Below are positions 34,058 to 42,388 of a DNA stretch of 64,000 bases, one piece after another; the first letter of the stretch is position 1, and each line of letters opens with the position of its first letter. Below the pieces are notes generated by a model. That model worked only from the letters and a program-made list of their open reading frames with translations, was not told the DNA's origin and ran no database searches. The position numbers and the translations under genes were made by a program. The DNA comes from Agromyces tardus (GTDB taxonomy: Bacteria > Actinomycetota > Actinomycetes > Actinomycetales > Microbacteriaceae): the NCBI RefSeq assembly GCF_003710805.1, contig NZ_RHHB01000001.1, positions 310,001 to 374,000 on the forward strand, in the 5' to 3' direction.

Positions 34058-35824
34058 ATGCCAGTGACCGCCCCCTCCCGCTTCGCCATCGGCGCCACCG
34101 ACTTCGAGCTCGACGGCCGGCCCCACCGCATCCTCGCGGGGGCACTGCACTACTTCCGCGTGCACCCCGACCAGTGGGCCGACCGCATCCGCAAGGCCCG
34201 GCTCATGGGCCTCAACACGATCGAGACCTACGTGGCGTGGAACGCGCACGAGCAGCGCCCCGGCGACTGGCGCGCCGACGCCGGCCTCGACCTCGGGCGC
34301 TTCCTCGACCTCGTCGCGGCCGAGGGCATGCACGCGATCGTGCGGCCCGGCCCCTACATCTGCGCCGAGTGGGACAACGGCGGGCTGCCCGCGTGGCTCT
34401 TCCGCGACCCCGGGGTCGGCGTGCGCCGCTTCGAGCCGCGGTACGTCGCCGCCGTGAGCGAGTACCTGCGTCGCGTCTACGACATCGTCGTGCCGCGGCA
34501 GGTCGACGCGGGCGGTCCCGTGATCCTCGTGCAGATCGAGAACGAGTACGGCGCGTACGGTTCCGACGCCGAGTACCTCGCCGAGCTCGTGCGCGTGACG
34601 CGCGACGCCGGCGTCACGGTGCCCCTCACGACGATCGACCAGCCGACCCCGCAGATGCTCCGCGACGGCAGCCTGCCGGGCCTCCACCTGACGGCCTCGT
34701 TCGGCTCGCGCGCGGCCGAGCGCCTCGCGACGCTGCGCGAGTTCCAGCCCACCGGTCCGCTCATGTGCATGGAGTTCTGGTGCGGCTGGTTCGACGACTG
34801 GGGCTCGCACCACCACACGACGGATGCCGCGGCATCCGCTGCGGAACTCGACGCGCTGCTCGCGGCCGGCGGATCCGTGAACGTCTACATGTTCCACGGG
34901 GGCACGAACTTCGGGCTCACGAACGGCGCCAACGACAAGGGGCGCTACGCGCCGATCACCACGAGCTACGACTACGACGCCCCGCTCGACGAGGCGGGCA
35001 ACCCGACCGCCAAGTACTGGGCGTTCCGCGAGGTCATCTCCCGCTACGCCGACGTGCCCGATGAGGTTCCGGATGCCGCCGTGAGCGCGCCCGAGCTCGT
35101 CGCGCCGCTCGCCGTCGGACCCGCGCTGCTCGAGGTCGCGGGGCGCCTCGGCGACGAGACCCGCCACGAGCGCGTGCCCACCTTCGACGAGCTCGGCCAC
35201 GACCGCGGCATCGCCCTGTTCGCGACCCGGCTCGTACGCGGCGGCCCCGGCGTGCTCACGGTGGGCGAGGAGGTGCGCGACCGAGCCTGGGTGCTGCTCG
35301 ACGGGGTGCCCGTCGGCGTGCTGGCGCGCGACGCGCACGAGCGGGCCGTCGTGCTGCCCGACGCTCGAGGCGAGCTCGTGATCCTCGTCGAGGACCAGGG
35401 GCGCGTCGACTACGGCGCGCGCATCGGCGAGCACAAGGGCCTCATCGGCGGCGTGCAGCTCGACGGCGTCGAGCTCACCGGCTGGTCGGTGCGGCCCGTC
35501 GACCTCGACCGCGTGCCCGCGCTCGCCGCCCACGGCACGGCGACCGGATTCCCCGCCGGGCCGGTGCTCGCCCGCGGCGAACTCGAGCTCGACGCACCGG
35601 CCGACCTGTTCCTCGACACCCTGCACTGGGGCAAGGGCCTCGCCTGGGTCAACGGGTTCCTCCTCGGTCGCTACTGGCGGCGCGGACCGCAGCGCACGCT
35701 CATCGTGCCGGCGCCCGTGACGCGCGCGGGCGCCAACGAGGTCGTGCTGCTCGAGTTCGAGGCGATCGCCGCGCCCGAGATCCGCACGCTCGCCGCGCCG
35801 GAACTGGGGCACACCGAGATCTGA
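34058..35824 (+). CDS. Glycoside hydrolase family 35 beta-galactosidase
   Basis: A 588-residue GH35 enzyme without signal peptide, so it works in the cytoplasm. The TIM barrel starts with RILAGALHYFRVHPDQW and IETYVAWNAHEQRPG; the acid/base is E163 in QIENEYGAYG and the nucleophile E239 in CMEFWCGWFDDWG. The C-terminal 200 residues are the beta-sandwich domains, ending WVNGFLLGRYW. It removes terminal beta-linked galactose from the oligosaccharides imported by the upstream transporter. ATG at 34058 has a poor RBS; a GTG at 34064 is possible. Last gene of the LacI-controlled operon. Confidence 0.93.
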   Translation: MPVTAPSRFAIGATDFELDGRPHRILAGALHYFRVHPDQWADRIRKARLMGLNTIETYVAWNAHEQRPGDWRADAGLDLGRFLDLVAAEGMHAIVRPGPYICAEWDNGGLPAWLFRDPGVGVRRFEPRYVAAVSEYLRRVYDIVVPRQVDAGGPVILVQIENEYGAYGSDAEYLAELVRVTRDAGVTVPLTTIDQPTPQMLRDGSLPGLHLTASFGSRAAERLATLREFQPTGPLMCMEFWCGWFDDWGSHHHTTDAAASAAELDALLAAGGSVNVYMFHGGTNFGLTNGANDKGRYAPITTSYDYDAPLDEAGNPTAKYWAFREVISRYADVPDEVPDAAVSAPELVAPLAVGPALLEVAGRLGDETRHERVPTFDELGHDRGIALFATRLVRGGPGVLTVGEEVRDRAWVLLDGVPVGVLARDAHERAVVLPDARGELVILVEDQGRVDYGARIGEHKGLIGGVQLDGVELTGWSVRPVDLDRVPALAAHGTATGFPAGPVLARGELELDAPADLFLDTLHWGKGLAWVNGFLLGRYWRRGPQRTLIVPAPVTRAGANEVVLLEFEAIAAPEIRTLAAPELGHTEI

Positions 35825-35911
35825 CGGAGATCAGACGGAAGAGCACGGGTCGCCTCGGTGTTTCCCCTCACATGGCCGATGACGTGGCCGCTCGACGAGG
35901 AGGGATATCGC

Positions 35912-36367
35912 ATGACCGAGCACACGGATGACACGGGGCAGGCGGATCGCACTGCGGCAGCGCAGGCAGGCGGGGGCCGGGTGCGCCAGTTGCGGCTGGT
36001 CGTCGAGGCGGCGGACTTCGACGAGGCGCTCGCGTTCTACCGCGACGTGCTCGGCATGCCGCAGCAGGAGGCGTACAGCGGTGACGACGGCGCCCAGGTC
36101 GTGATCCTCGACGCCGGACGTGCGACGCTCGAGCTCTCGAACCCGGCACAGGTGCGCTTCATCGACCGTGTCGAGGCGGAGGGGCAGCGCAGCGACCGGC
36201 TGCGCGTCGCGCTCGAGGTCGACGACGCGGCATCCGTCACCGCCGAACTCGTCGACGCGGGAGCCGAGCTCATCGCCGAACCTCGCGAGACGCCGTGGCG
36301 CTCGATGAACTCGCGCCTCCGCGGGCCGGCGGCGCTGCAGTTGACCCTCTTCGAGGAGCTCGACTGA
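35912..36367 (+). CDS. VOC family protein
   Basis: A 151-residue glyoxalase-fold protein, ATG at 35912 with GAGGAGGG 7 nt upstream. The two half-modules are LRLVVEAADFDEALAFYRDVLGM and the C-terminal LRGPAALQLTLFEEL, with a Glu-rich middle. The first half starts after a 30-residue disordered tail rich in Thr, Gln and Ala. Substrate unknown. Probably separate from the galactan operon (87-bp gap) and convergent with the PAAR gene. Confidence 0.82.
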   Translation: MTEHTDDTGQADRTAAAQAGGGRVRQLRLVVEAADFDEALAFYRDVLGMPQQEAYSGDDGAQVVILDAGRATLELSNPAQVRFIDRVEAEGQRSDRLRVALEVDDAASVTAELVDAGAELIAEPRETPWRSMNSRLRGPAALQLTLFEELD

Positions 36368-36397
36368 GCGCTGCGCGGATGCCGCGGCGCGCGACGA

Positions 36398-36709
36398 TCA
36401 GCGCGCAGTCACGCGGTGCTGCACCGCAACGACGTGCATGGGCAGGCCCGAGGGATCGGTCGCGGACGCGCCGGTGTCGACCGCGACCGGAACCCCGCCG
36501 ACCAGCACACGGGCCGCCCCCGTGACCCAGCGGCCCGAGGTGCACGGTGGCGCCGCGTCCGCTCGCCTGCAGGAGGTGACGACGTAGGCGGAGTCGGCGG
36601 TGACCACCGGACGGCCCCCGACGAGCACCCGGGCGCTCGGCGTCGTCGGTGCGGCCGATCCGCCGTGCGGGCACATGAGCACCGCCCAGACGTCGATGAT
36701 CCGACCCAT
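36398..36709 (-). CDS. PAAR-like tip protein of a contractile injection system
   Basis: A 103-residue protein matching the small PAAR-like proteins of extracellular contractile injection systems. The typical points are the opening VLMCPHGGSA, two repeats of the RVLVGGxPV motif (ARVLVGGRPVVT and ARVLVGGVPVAV), a CxxA-like Cys pair and the W-V-T-G-A core, and the end VVAVQHRVT. Such proteins cap the spike and pierce the target membrane, sometimes carrying the toxin. It is the last gene of a minus-strand operon, 13 bp behind the spike gene. Confidence 0.85.
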   Translation of the reverse strand: MGRIIDVWAVLMCPHGGSAAPTTPSARVLVGGRPVVTADSAYVVTSCRRADAAPPCTSGRWVTGAARVLVGGVPVAVDTGASATDPSGLPMHVVAVQHRVTAR

Positions 36710-36722
36710 GATCGTCGCGCCC

Positions 36723-37139
36723 TCACGTGACGGTGAGGGCGCCGTTGTTGAGGTCCACCGAGGGCCCGGCCAGCTCGACCACCGCGCCGAGGCCGTTCGC
36801 GATCACGACGCCGGCGGCGCCGAGTGTGATGCTCGCGCCGCCCGAGGTGGCCAGGCGCACCTCGTCGGCCGGGAGCGGCTCCCACGTGCCCACCCAGATC
36901 GGGAAGTCGACGTCGCCCTGCTCGAACTCCACCCAGACCCCCGTGCCGATCGCCGGAGGCTCGAACACGCCGGCCGAGGTGCCTCCGATCGGGAGGCAGG
37001 GGAGCGCCCACCCGAGGGGACCGGCCGCAACGGCCGGTACCTCGACCTGGATCCGCCCCCGCTGCAGGGGATCGAGGTTGCCGACGCAGGTACCGCGGTG
37101 CTTGCCGAAGAACCGGAGCTGCGGGTCGGGAGGATTCAT
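36723..37139 (-). CDS. Phage baseplate gpV / spike (VgrG-like) protein of eCIS
   Basis: A 138-residue protein, start 37139 with GGAG 7 nt upstream. It has the OB-fold of phage gpV/gp5: RFFGKHRGTCVGNLDPLQRG, RIQVEVPAV, WALPCLPIGG, then PPAIGTGVWVEFEQGDVDFP and IWVGTWEPLP. A short beta-prism stalk rich in small residues (SGGASITLGAAGVVIANG) follows. It is only the spike domain, far shorter than a full VgrG, as in eCIS. It is followed by the PAAR-like tip gene, and preceded 13 bp upstream by a STAND regulator. Confidence 0.88.
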   Translation of the reverse strand: MNPPDPQLRFFGKHRGTCVGNLDPLQRGRIQVEVPAVAAGPLGWALPCLPIGGTSAGVFEPPAIGTGVWVEFEQGDVDFPIWVGTWEPLPADEVRLATSGGASITLGAAGVVIANGLGAVVELAGPSVDLNNGALTVT

Positions 37140-37152
37140 GTCTCGGCTCCGT

Positions 37153-39600
37153 TCACCTGGGGGTCCCGACCGCGGTCGCGGTGGGTGCGGTGGCGCCCGC
37201 GTCGGCGTGCACGGGGAGCTCGCCGAGCAGCTCGGGCGGGCAGGCGGCGGCTGCGGCATCCGGCCCGGCGACCGCCGCGAGCCGGCCGAGCGTCGTGAGG
37301 GTGCGCACGCGGTCGCCGCGCGACCAGTAGGCGCCGACGAGGCGTCCGAGCGCGGCGGACTGGTGCGCGTGGTCGTCGGCGTCGTCGGCGAACGACAGCG
37401 CCTCCTCGAGGAGCGGCACGGCGCGTCCGGGGTCGCCGCGGCGGGCCGCGCCGGCGCCCGCGGTGTCCGCGGCGCCCGACGCGCGGTCCGCGGCGAGCAG
37501 CAGGCTCCGTACGGCGCAACGGGCGTCGCCCACCCGCCGGAACGTCGCGACGAGCTCATCGAGGGTGAGCGCGGCATCCGGAACCCCGAGCCGCTGCTGC
37601 ACGAGGGCCGCGTGCGCGAGTTCGTGCTCGTTGCCGACCCGGCTCGCGTAGTCGACGCACTCCGCCGCCCACCGGGCCGCGCGATCGACCTCGCGCCCCG
37701 ACTGCTCGGCGACCGCGGCCATCATGTACCGCGCGTTGTTGACGTGCATGCCGTCGCCGACGGCCGCGTACAGCCGCACGGCCGTCTCGAGCTCGGCGAG
37801 CGCCGCGTCGTCGTCGCCGATCGTCGGATCGTGCAGTGCGATGCCGCGCATGTGGTGGATCGCCGCGAGGTCCCAGTCGTCGCCGACCCGCACGGCGAGG
37901 CGCTCGGCGATGTCGAGATGCTCGAGGGCCGACTCGACGCGGTGGCGGTAGGCGTCGGCGACGCCCGCGAGGTGGTGCGCCGCCATCCGGGAGCGCGAGT
38001 CGTCGCCGGCGATCGCGAGCGCGCGCTCGGCGAGGTCGTCGACGAGCGGCAGTTCGAGGAACACGATCGCGAACCCGAGCACCAGCAGCTGCTGCGGGTC
38101 GGCCCCGGCGAGCACGCGCTCGTCGCGCGCCGCCATCGCGATCGTGCGCACGCTGTCGACGTCGGAGCCGTACTGCTCGACGCCGATCGAGAGCGCCGTC
38201 GCGAGGGGGAGCGCCGCGGGGTGCCCGGCCGCGATCGACCAGCGCAGCGCCGCGTTCACCTCGGAGCACAGCCGGATCGACTCGCGCATGGCGTCGACGC
38301 TGTCGTCGACGCGCGCTCGCGAGGCGAAGTCCGACGCGACGGCGGCGTGGTAGTCCGCGTGCCGGGCGAGCACCTCCCGGATCACGCCCGGATCGGTGCG
38401 GGCCCGCACGAACTCGCGCATCACGGCGAGCAGCCGGAACCGCCGGGGGGTGCCGCCGGCGGGCACGATGAGCGAGTGGTCGAGCAGGCGCAGCAGCACG
38501 CCCTCGGCGCCCGCGTGCGTGACGGCCGTGGCGAGGTCGACGTCGAAGCTGCGGGGGAGCGCACCCAGCCGGCAGAGCACGTCGCGCTCCTCGTCGGTGA
38601 GCAGGTCCCAGGTCCAGTCGAAGGCGGTCTCGAGGGTGCGGTGCCGCCCTTCCGGCTCGGCGCGGTCGAGGGTCGCGAAGTCCCGGTCGAGCCGCTCGCT
38701 GAGCTCGTCGAGCGAGAGGTGGCGTGCGACGGCGGCGGCCAGCTCGATCGCGAGCGGGAGTCCGTCGAGCCGCGCGCACACCCGGGCGGCGAGCTCGCGG
38801 TCGGCGGCGGAGGGCATCGCCGTGCCCGTCGCGTCGAGGCGGTCGAGGAACATGGCCACCGACGGGGCGTCGGCGCCGCCCACGTCGAGCGGGGCGAGCG
38901 GGAACACGAACTCGTCGCCGTCGCCGATGGGCGTGCGCGAGGTGTTCAGCACCCGCAGGCCGGGCACGGCGACGACCAGGCGGGAGACCGCGTCGCGCAC
39001 CGCGCGCCCCACGCGATCGACGTTGTCGAGCACGAGCAGGTACGGATGCGACGCCAGTGCGACCGCGATCGACGAGATCACGTCGGCTCCCGGCCCCGCC
39101 TCGAGGTCGAGCACCCGCGCGATGCGGGCGACGACGTCGTCGGGATCGGCGTGCTCGAGCTCGACCACGATCGGCACGCGGTCGCCCGTCCGCGCGAACT
39201 CGAGGGCGAGCCGCGTCTTGCCCACGCCGCCCGGACCCGCGATGGTCACGCAGTGGTGGCGCTGGACGGCCGCGGCGAGCCGCTCGAGGTCGCCGGAGCG
39301 ACCGACGAACGCGTTGTGCGGCACCCGCACCGACACCTCGTGCTCGCGCCGCTCGCCGGCCGCCGCGATGAGGTCGGCACGGCGCTCGGCGCCGAGCTTG
39401 CGGCGCAGTGCGGCGATGTGGCTCTCGACCGTGCGCACCGAGATGAACAACTCCGAGGCGATCTCGGGGTTGCTCAGCCGCCGTCCGACCGCGGCGAGGA
39501 TCGCGCTCTCGCGCGGCGTCAGTGCTTGCCCCGGCACAGTGCCGATTGTAGGAGCGCGGCGGCGGCGCCGCACCGGGGCGGACACCGAGATGACGCTCAC
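37153..39600 (-). CDS. STAND ATPase / LuxR-type regulator with N-terminal HTH
   Basis: An 815-residue protein. Residues about 27-82 form a LuxR-type helix-turn-helix (LTPRESAILAAVGRRLSNPE, RTVESHIAALRRKLGAE). An NB-ARC-like ATPase follows: Walker A IAGPGGVGKTRLA near 118-130, Walker B YLLVLDNVDRV, and a GLPLAIELAAA motif. The C-terminal half is made of TPR-like helices. In most relatives (LAL regulators) the HTH is at the C-terminus, so the order is unusual. Such proteins oligomerise with ATP when a ligand is sensed. The GTG start overlaps the previous stop (GTGA), and the eCIS spike gene starts 13 bp downstream, so it is co-transcribed with it. Confidence 0.87.
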   Translation of the reverse strand: MSVISVSAPVRRRRRAPTIGTVPGQALTPRESAILAAVGRRLSNPEIASELFISVRTVESHIAALRRKLGAERRADLIAAAGERREHEVSVRVPHNAFVGRSGDLERLAAAVQRHHCVTIAGPGGVGKTRLALEFARTGDRVPIVVELEHADPDDVVARIARVLDLEAGPGADVISSIAVALASHPYLLVLDNVDRVGRAVRDAVSRLVVAVPGLRVLNTSRTPIGDGDEFVFPLAPLDVGGADAPSVAMFLDRLDATGTAMPSAADRELAARVCARLDGLPLAIELAAAVARHLSLDELSERLDRDFATLDRAEPEGRHRTLETAFDWTWDLLTDEERDVLCRLGALPRSFDVDLATAVTHAGAEGVLLRLLDHSLIVPAGGTPRRFRLLAVMREFVRARTDPGVIREVLARHADYHAAVASDFASRARVDDSVDAMRESIRLCSEVNAALRWSIAAGHPAALPLATALSIGVEQYGSDVDSVRTIAMAARDERVLAGADPQQLLVLGFAIVFLELPLVDDLAERALAIAGDDSRSRMAAHHLAGVADAYRHRVESALEHLDIAERLAVRVGDDWDLAAIHHMRGIALHDPTIGDDDAALAELETAVRLYAAVGDGMHVNNARYMMAAVAEQSGREVDRAARWAAECVDYASRVGNEHELAHAALVQQRLGVPDAALTLDELVATFRRVGDARCAVRSLLLAADRASGAADTAGAGAARRGDPGRAVPLLEEALSFADDADDHAHQSAALGRLVGAYWSRGDRVRTLTTLGRLAAVAGPDAAAAACPPELLGELPVHADAGATAPTATAVGTPR

Positions 39601-39836
39601 GCCGTCGCGGGCCTCGGCCGGCGGGGCAGCAGGGCGCGGATGCCGCGGCGCGGGCGCGCGGCATCCGTCACCCCCTGCGCCGGGTCGGTGGGCTCGGCCT
39701 CGCGTGCCGCGGCGAGCTCGGCGGCACGCTCGGTGGCGCGCTCCGCGATGACGCGACGGCGCTCGAGCTCCTGCAGCAGGCGCTGCTCGCCCTGCTCATG
39801 GATGTGGAAGACGAAGTAGTCCTCGCTCAGGTACAT
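39597..39836 (-). CDS. Small hypothetical protein (79 aa), coupled to the STAND regulator
   Basis: A 79-residue protein, start 39836 with AGGAGA 5 nt upstream. It starts MYLSEDYFVFHIHEQGEQRL and continues with a long charged helix (ERRRVIAERATERAAELAAA) before a Pro/Arg-rich basic tail (PRRGIRALLPRRPRP). No homologous family was recognised. Its stop overlaps the start of the STAND regulator, so the two are translationally coupled, and the protein might be an accessory or signal partner of it (inference). Confidence 0.7.
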   Translation of the reverse strand: MYLSEDYFVFHIHEQGEQRLLQELERRRVIAERATERAAELAAAREAEPTDPAQGVTDAARPRRGIRALLPRRPRPATA

Positions 39837-39850
39837 CGGATTCTCCTGGT

Positions 39851-39885
39851 GGTGCGTGGTGCGTGGTGCGTGGTGCGCGGTGCGG
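39851..39885 (+). repeat. Five 7-bp tandem repeats upstream of the small eCIS-operon gene
   Basis: GGTGCGT x3, GGTGCGC, GGTGCGG on the plus strand (ACGCACC on the coding strand), ending a few bases before the RBS of the 79-aa gene. Further degenerate units continue to about 39903. Slippage here would change the distance from the methyltransferase gene to the downstream RBS. Confidence 0.8.
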
Positions 39886-39910
39886 GTGCGTGGCGCGCGG
39901 GGCGGGCACG

Positions 39911-40786
39911 TCAGCGCACCCGCGCGGTGACGAGCAGGTATTCCCACTCGAAGGCGGTGCCGGGGTGTCCGGCGCCGTGCTGCCGGGCGAGCTCGGCGAG
40001 GGCCGCGTCGAGGGCCTCGACCTGTGCGGGGTCGTCGGCGATGCGGTGGTAGACCGCGATCGTCGGCCCGTAGTGCGTCTTGAAGTAGTCGCGGAAGGCC
40101 TCGGGCGTGGCGAGCACGTCCATGCCGATGGTGCGGCGCTCGGCGGTGACATCCGTCACGCGGTCGCCGAGCAGCTCGCGCACGTGCTGCTCGTCGCCCC
40201 AGAGCGGCGCCGGCTGGGCGCCCTCGGGAAGCGGCGCCGCGTACGGCTTCATGGTCTTGAACATCTGGCCGATGAAGCCCTCGGGCGTCCAGCTGAGCAG
40301 GCCGATACGGCCGTGCGAGCGGGTGACGCGCACGAGCTCGTCGGCAGCCTGCCGGTGGTGGGGCGCGAACATGACGCCGACGCACGAGAGCGTCACGTCG
40401 AACGCGTCGTCGGCGAACGGCAGCGCCTCCGCGTCGGCCTCGCGCCATTCGAGCTCCACTCCCGCCTCGGTGGCACGACGCCTGCCGGCCTCGAAGAGCT
40501 CGGGCGCGAGGTCGCTCGCCACGACCGCGCCGCCACGGAGGGCGGCGGGGATCGCGGCGTTGCCCGAGCCCGCGGCCACGTCGAGCACCCGGTCGCCCGG
40601 GTGCACGCCGGTGGCGTCGACGAGGATCGGGCCGAGGCTCCAGATGAGCTCGGAGGCGAGTGTCGGGTAGTCGCCCGACGCCCACATGGCGCGGTGCTTC
40701 GCCTTCAGCGCACGGTCGGCGTCGGTGTCGGTGACGCGCACGGGCTGGGCCGTGCCGGTCTCGGCGGGGGTCGCGATGTCGGTCAT
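39911..40786 (-). CDS. SAM-dependent methyltransferase
   Basis: A 291-residue class I methyltransferase, start 40786 with AAGGAG 6 nt upstream. The SAM-binding motif I is VLDVAAGSGNAAIPAAL near residue 76-92, motif II ASDLAPELFEAG and motif III VTLSCVGVMFAPHH. It resembles UbiE/COQ5-type small-molecule methyltransferases common in actinobacteria. It is the first gene of the minus-strand run leading into the eCIS genes (74-bp gap), but a functional link is not shown. Confidence 0.85.
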   Translation of the reverse strand: MTDIATPAETGTAQPVRVTDTDADRALKAKHRAMWASGDYPTLASELIWSLGPILVDATGVHPGDRVLDVAAGSGNAAIPAALRGGAVVASDLAPELFEAGRRRATEAGVELEWREADAEALPFADDAFDVTLSCVGVMFAPHHRQAADELVRVTRSHGRIGLLSWTPEGFIGQMFKTMKPYAAPLPEGAQPAPLWGDEQHVRELLGDRVTDVTAERRTIGMDVLATPEAFRDYFKTHYGPTIAVYHRIADDPAQVEALDAALAELARQHGAGHPGTAFEWEYLLVTARVR

Positions 40787-41001
40787 CGGTGTCTCCTTCG
40801 GGTGAGCGGATGTCTCGGTATCCCCAGCGTGCGCTCGCCGCCGTGTCGCGTCATCCGTGTGCTCCACGGAGATCTGCACGGAGCGGTACCGAGATCACGG
40901 ACGCGCATGCGGAGGTCCACGCGGGCCCAGCCGCCGCCCGACCGCCCGCGCGCGGGACCGTCACCCGCCCGGCCCCCGGCGCCCGTCCAGCAGGGCTCGC
41001 C

Positions 41002-41007
41002 TAGGCT
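41002..41007 (+). promoter_or_regulatory. -10 box of a leaderless promoter
   Basis: TAGGCT ends 7 nt before the ATG at 41015. Confidence 0.5.
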
Positions 41008-41014
41008 GGAGGGC

Positions 41015-41611
41015 ATGCTGCTCGCCCTCATCCGCCACGGACAGACCGACTGGAACCTCAACGGACTCATGCAGGGGCGCACCGACATCCCGCTCAACGA
41101 CACGGGTCGCGGGCAGGCGCTCGCCGCGGCATCCGCGTTCGCAGCCGACCCGTGGGACGTGGTCGTGAGCTCGCCGCTCGTGCGGGCCCGCGAGACCGCG
41201 GAGATCCTCGCGTCGACCCTCGGCCTGCCGCTCGGCGGCAGCTACGACGACCTCGCCGAGCAGGACTTCGGCGCCGCCGAGGGCACGCCCGTCTCCGAGC
41301 TGCTCACCCGCTGGCCCGACCGCGACTTCGCCGGCAAGGAACCCGACGCGCACGTGGGCCCGCGTGGCCTGCGCGGCCTCGACCGCATCGTGCGCGACCA
41401 CGGCGGCGCGCGCGTGCTCGCGGTCGCGCACGGCACGCTCATCCGCCACACCCTCGCCGAGATCACGGGCCACGAGGCGCGCGACTACCCGCGGCTCGAC
41501 AACCTGTCGTCGTCGTTCGTTCGGCGAGCGGATGCCGCGTGGCAGGTGCTCACCGTCGGCGGCACGCCGTTCGACGCGGTGCTGCCCGAGCTCGAGGCCG
41601 CCGCCGCGTAG
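41015..41611 (+). CDS. Histidine phosphatase family protein
   Basis: A 198-residue phosphatase of the phosphoglycerate-mutase superfamily, RHG motif LIRHGQTDWNLNGLMQGRTD, Arg in SSPLVRARETAEIL and second His in VAVAHGTLIRHTL. Length and wording match small-molecule phosphatases (CobC/GpmB-like). Leaderless ATG at 41015 with TAGGCT seven bases upstream. A methyltransferase gene follows 43 bp later. Confidence 0.9.
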   Translation: MLLALIRHGQTDWNLNGLMQGRTDIPLNDTGRGQALAAASAFAADPWDVVVSSPLVRARETAEILASTLGLPLGGSYDDLAEQDFGAAEGTPVSELLTRWPDRDFAGKEPDAHVGPRGLRGLDRIVRDHGGARVLAVAHGTLIRHTLAEITGHEARDYPRLDNLSSSFVRRADAAWQVLTVGGTPFDAVLPELEAAAA

Positions 41612-41654
41612 TCGCGCCCTTGACGCGGGCGAGCGTGCGTGGTCGCATGACCGC

Positions 41655-42284
41655 ATGGACGACGCGCTGCCGGAGCTCATCGACGACGACGCGCTCGACG
41701 ACCTGGAGCGCGAGGCCGTCGGGCGGCTCCGCGGGCGGGTGCTCGAGGTGGGCGCGGGGGAGGGCGAGAACTTCGGCGCGTTCCACGCCGACGTCGAGTG
41801 GATCGGCCTCGAGCCCGACGACGAGCGCCGCGCCGAACTCGCCACCCGCGCTCGTGCGTGGGGCCACCGCGCCGAGCCGCTCGCCGCGAAGGCCGAGCGC
41901 ATCCCGCTGCCCGACCACTCGGTCGACGCCGTCGTGGGCACCTACGTGCTCTGCTCGGTCGACGACCAGTCCGCCGCGCTCGCCGAGGTGCGGCGCGTGC
42001 TCGTGCCGGGCGGCCGGATCCTGTTCGTCGACCATGTCGCGGCGCCGCCGCACACCCTGAAGCGCGCGGTGCAGCGCATCGCCACGCCGATCACCCGGCG
42101 CTGCTGTCACGGATGCCACTGGGACCGCGACACCGAGGCGGCCCTCGTCGCAGCGGGCTTCACGGGTGACGACGTGCGGCGGGTGCGGGTGCCGTCGTTC
42201 CCGTTCGGACCGACGCGCGTGCTGCTGTTCGGCGGGCACACGGGCCCCGCCGACCCTCCCACCGCGCACACGGAGGACTCATAG
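41655..42284 (+). CDS. Class I SAM-dependent methyltransferase
   Basis: A 209-residue methyltransferase. Motif I is RVLEVGAGEGENFGAF (residues 28-43), then WIGLEPDDERRAEL, the acidic VDAVVGTYVLCSVDD and the post-motif VPGGRILFVDHVAAPPH. The C-terminal part has RCCHGCHWDRDTE, a Cys/His cluster that fits arsenite- or ubiquinone-type methyltransferase relatives. The substrate is unknown. Probably co-transcribed with the upstream phosphatase. Confidence 0.87.
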   Translation: MDDALPELIDDDALDDLEREAVGRLRGRVLEVGAGEGENFGAFHADVEWIGLEPDDERRAELATRARAWGHRAEPLAAKAERIPLPDHSVDAVVGTYVLCSVDDQSAALAEVRRVLVPGGRILFVDHVAAPPHTLKRAVQRIATPITRRCCHGCHWDRDTEAALVAAGFTGDDVRRVRVPSFPFGPTRVLLFGGHTGPADPPTAHTEDS

Positions 42285-42388
42285 GCGAGGCACAGCCCAC
42301 GCATCGGCGCGGCCGGGGCGGCCCCGGCAGCGTGGTGTCCGACGAGACCCGCGTCGAGCAGCGGCGGGCCGAACGAGAGGGAGCCACC

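Noticed and set aside
36727-39819. 1030-codon plus-strand open frame over the eCIS spike and STAND genes
   Set aside because: Low-complexity product with no family likeness; the minus frames hold clear gpV and NB-ARC motifs and proper RBS sites.
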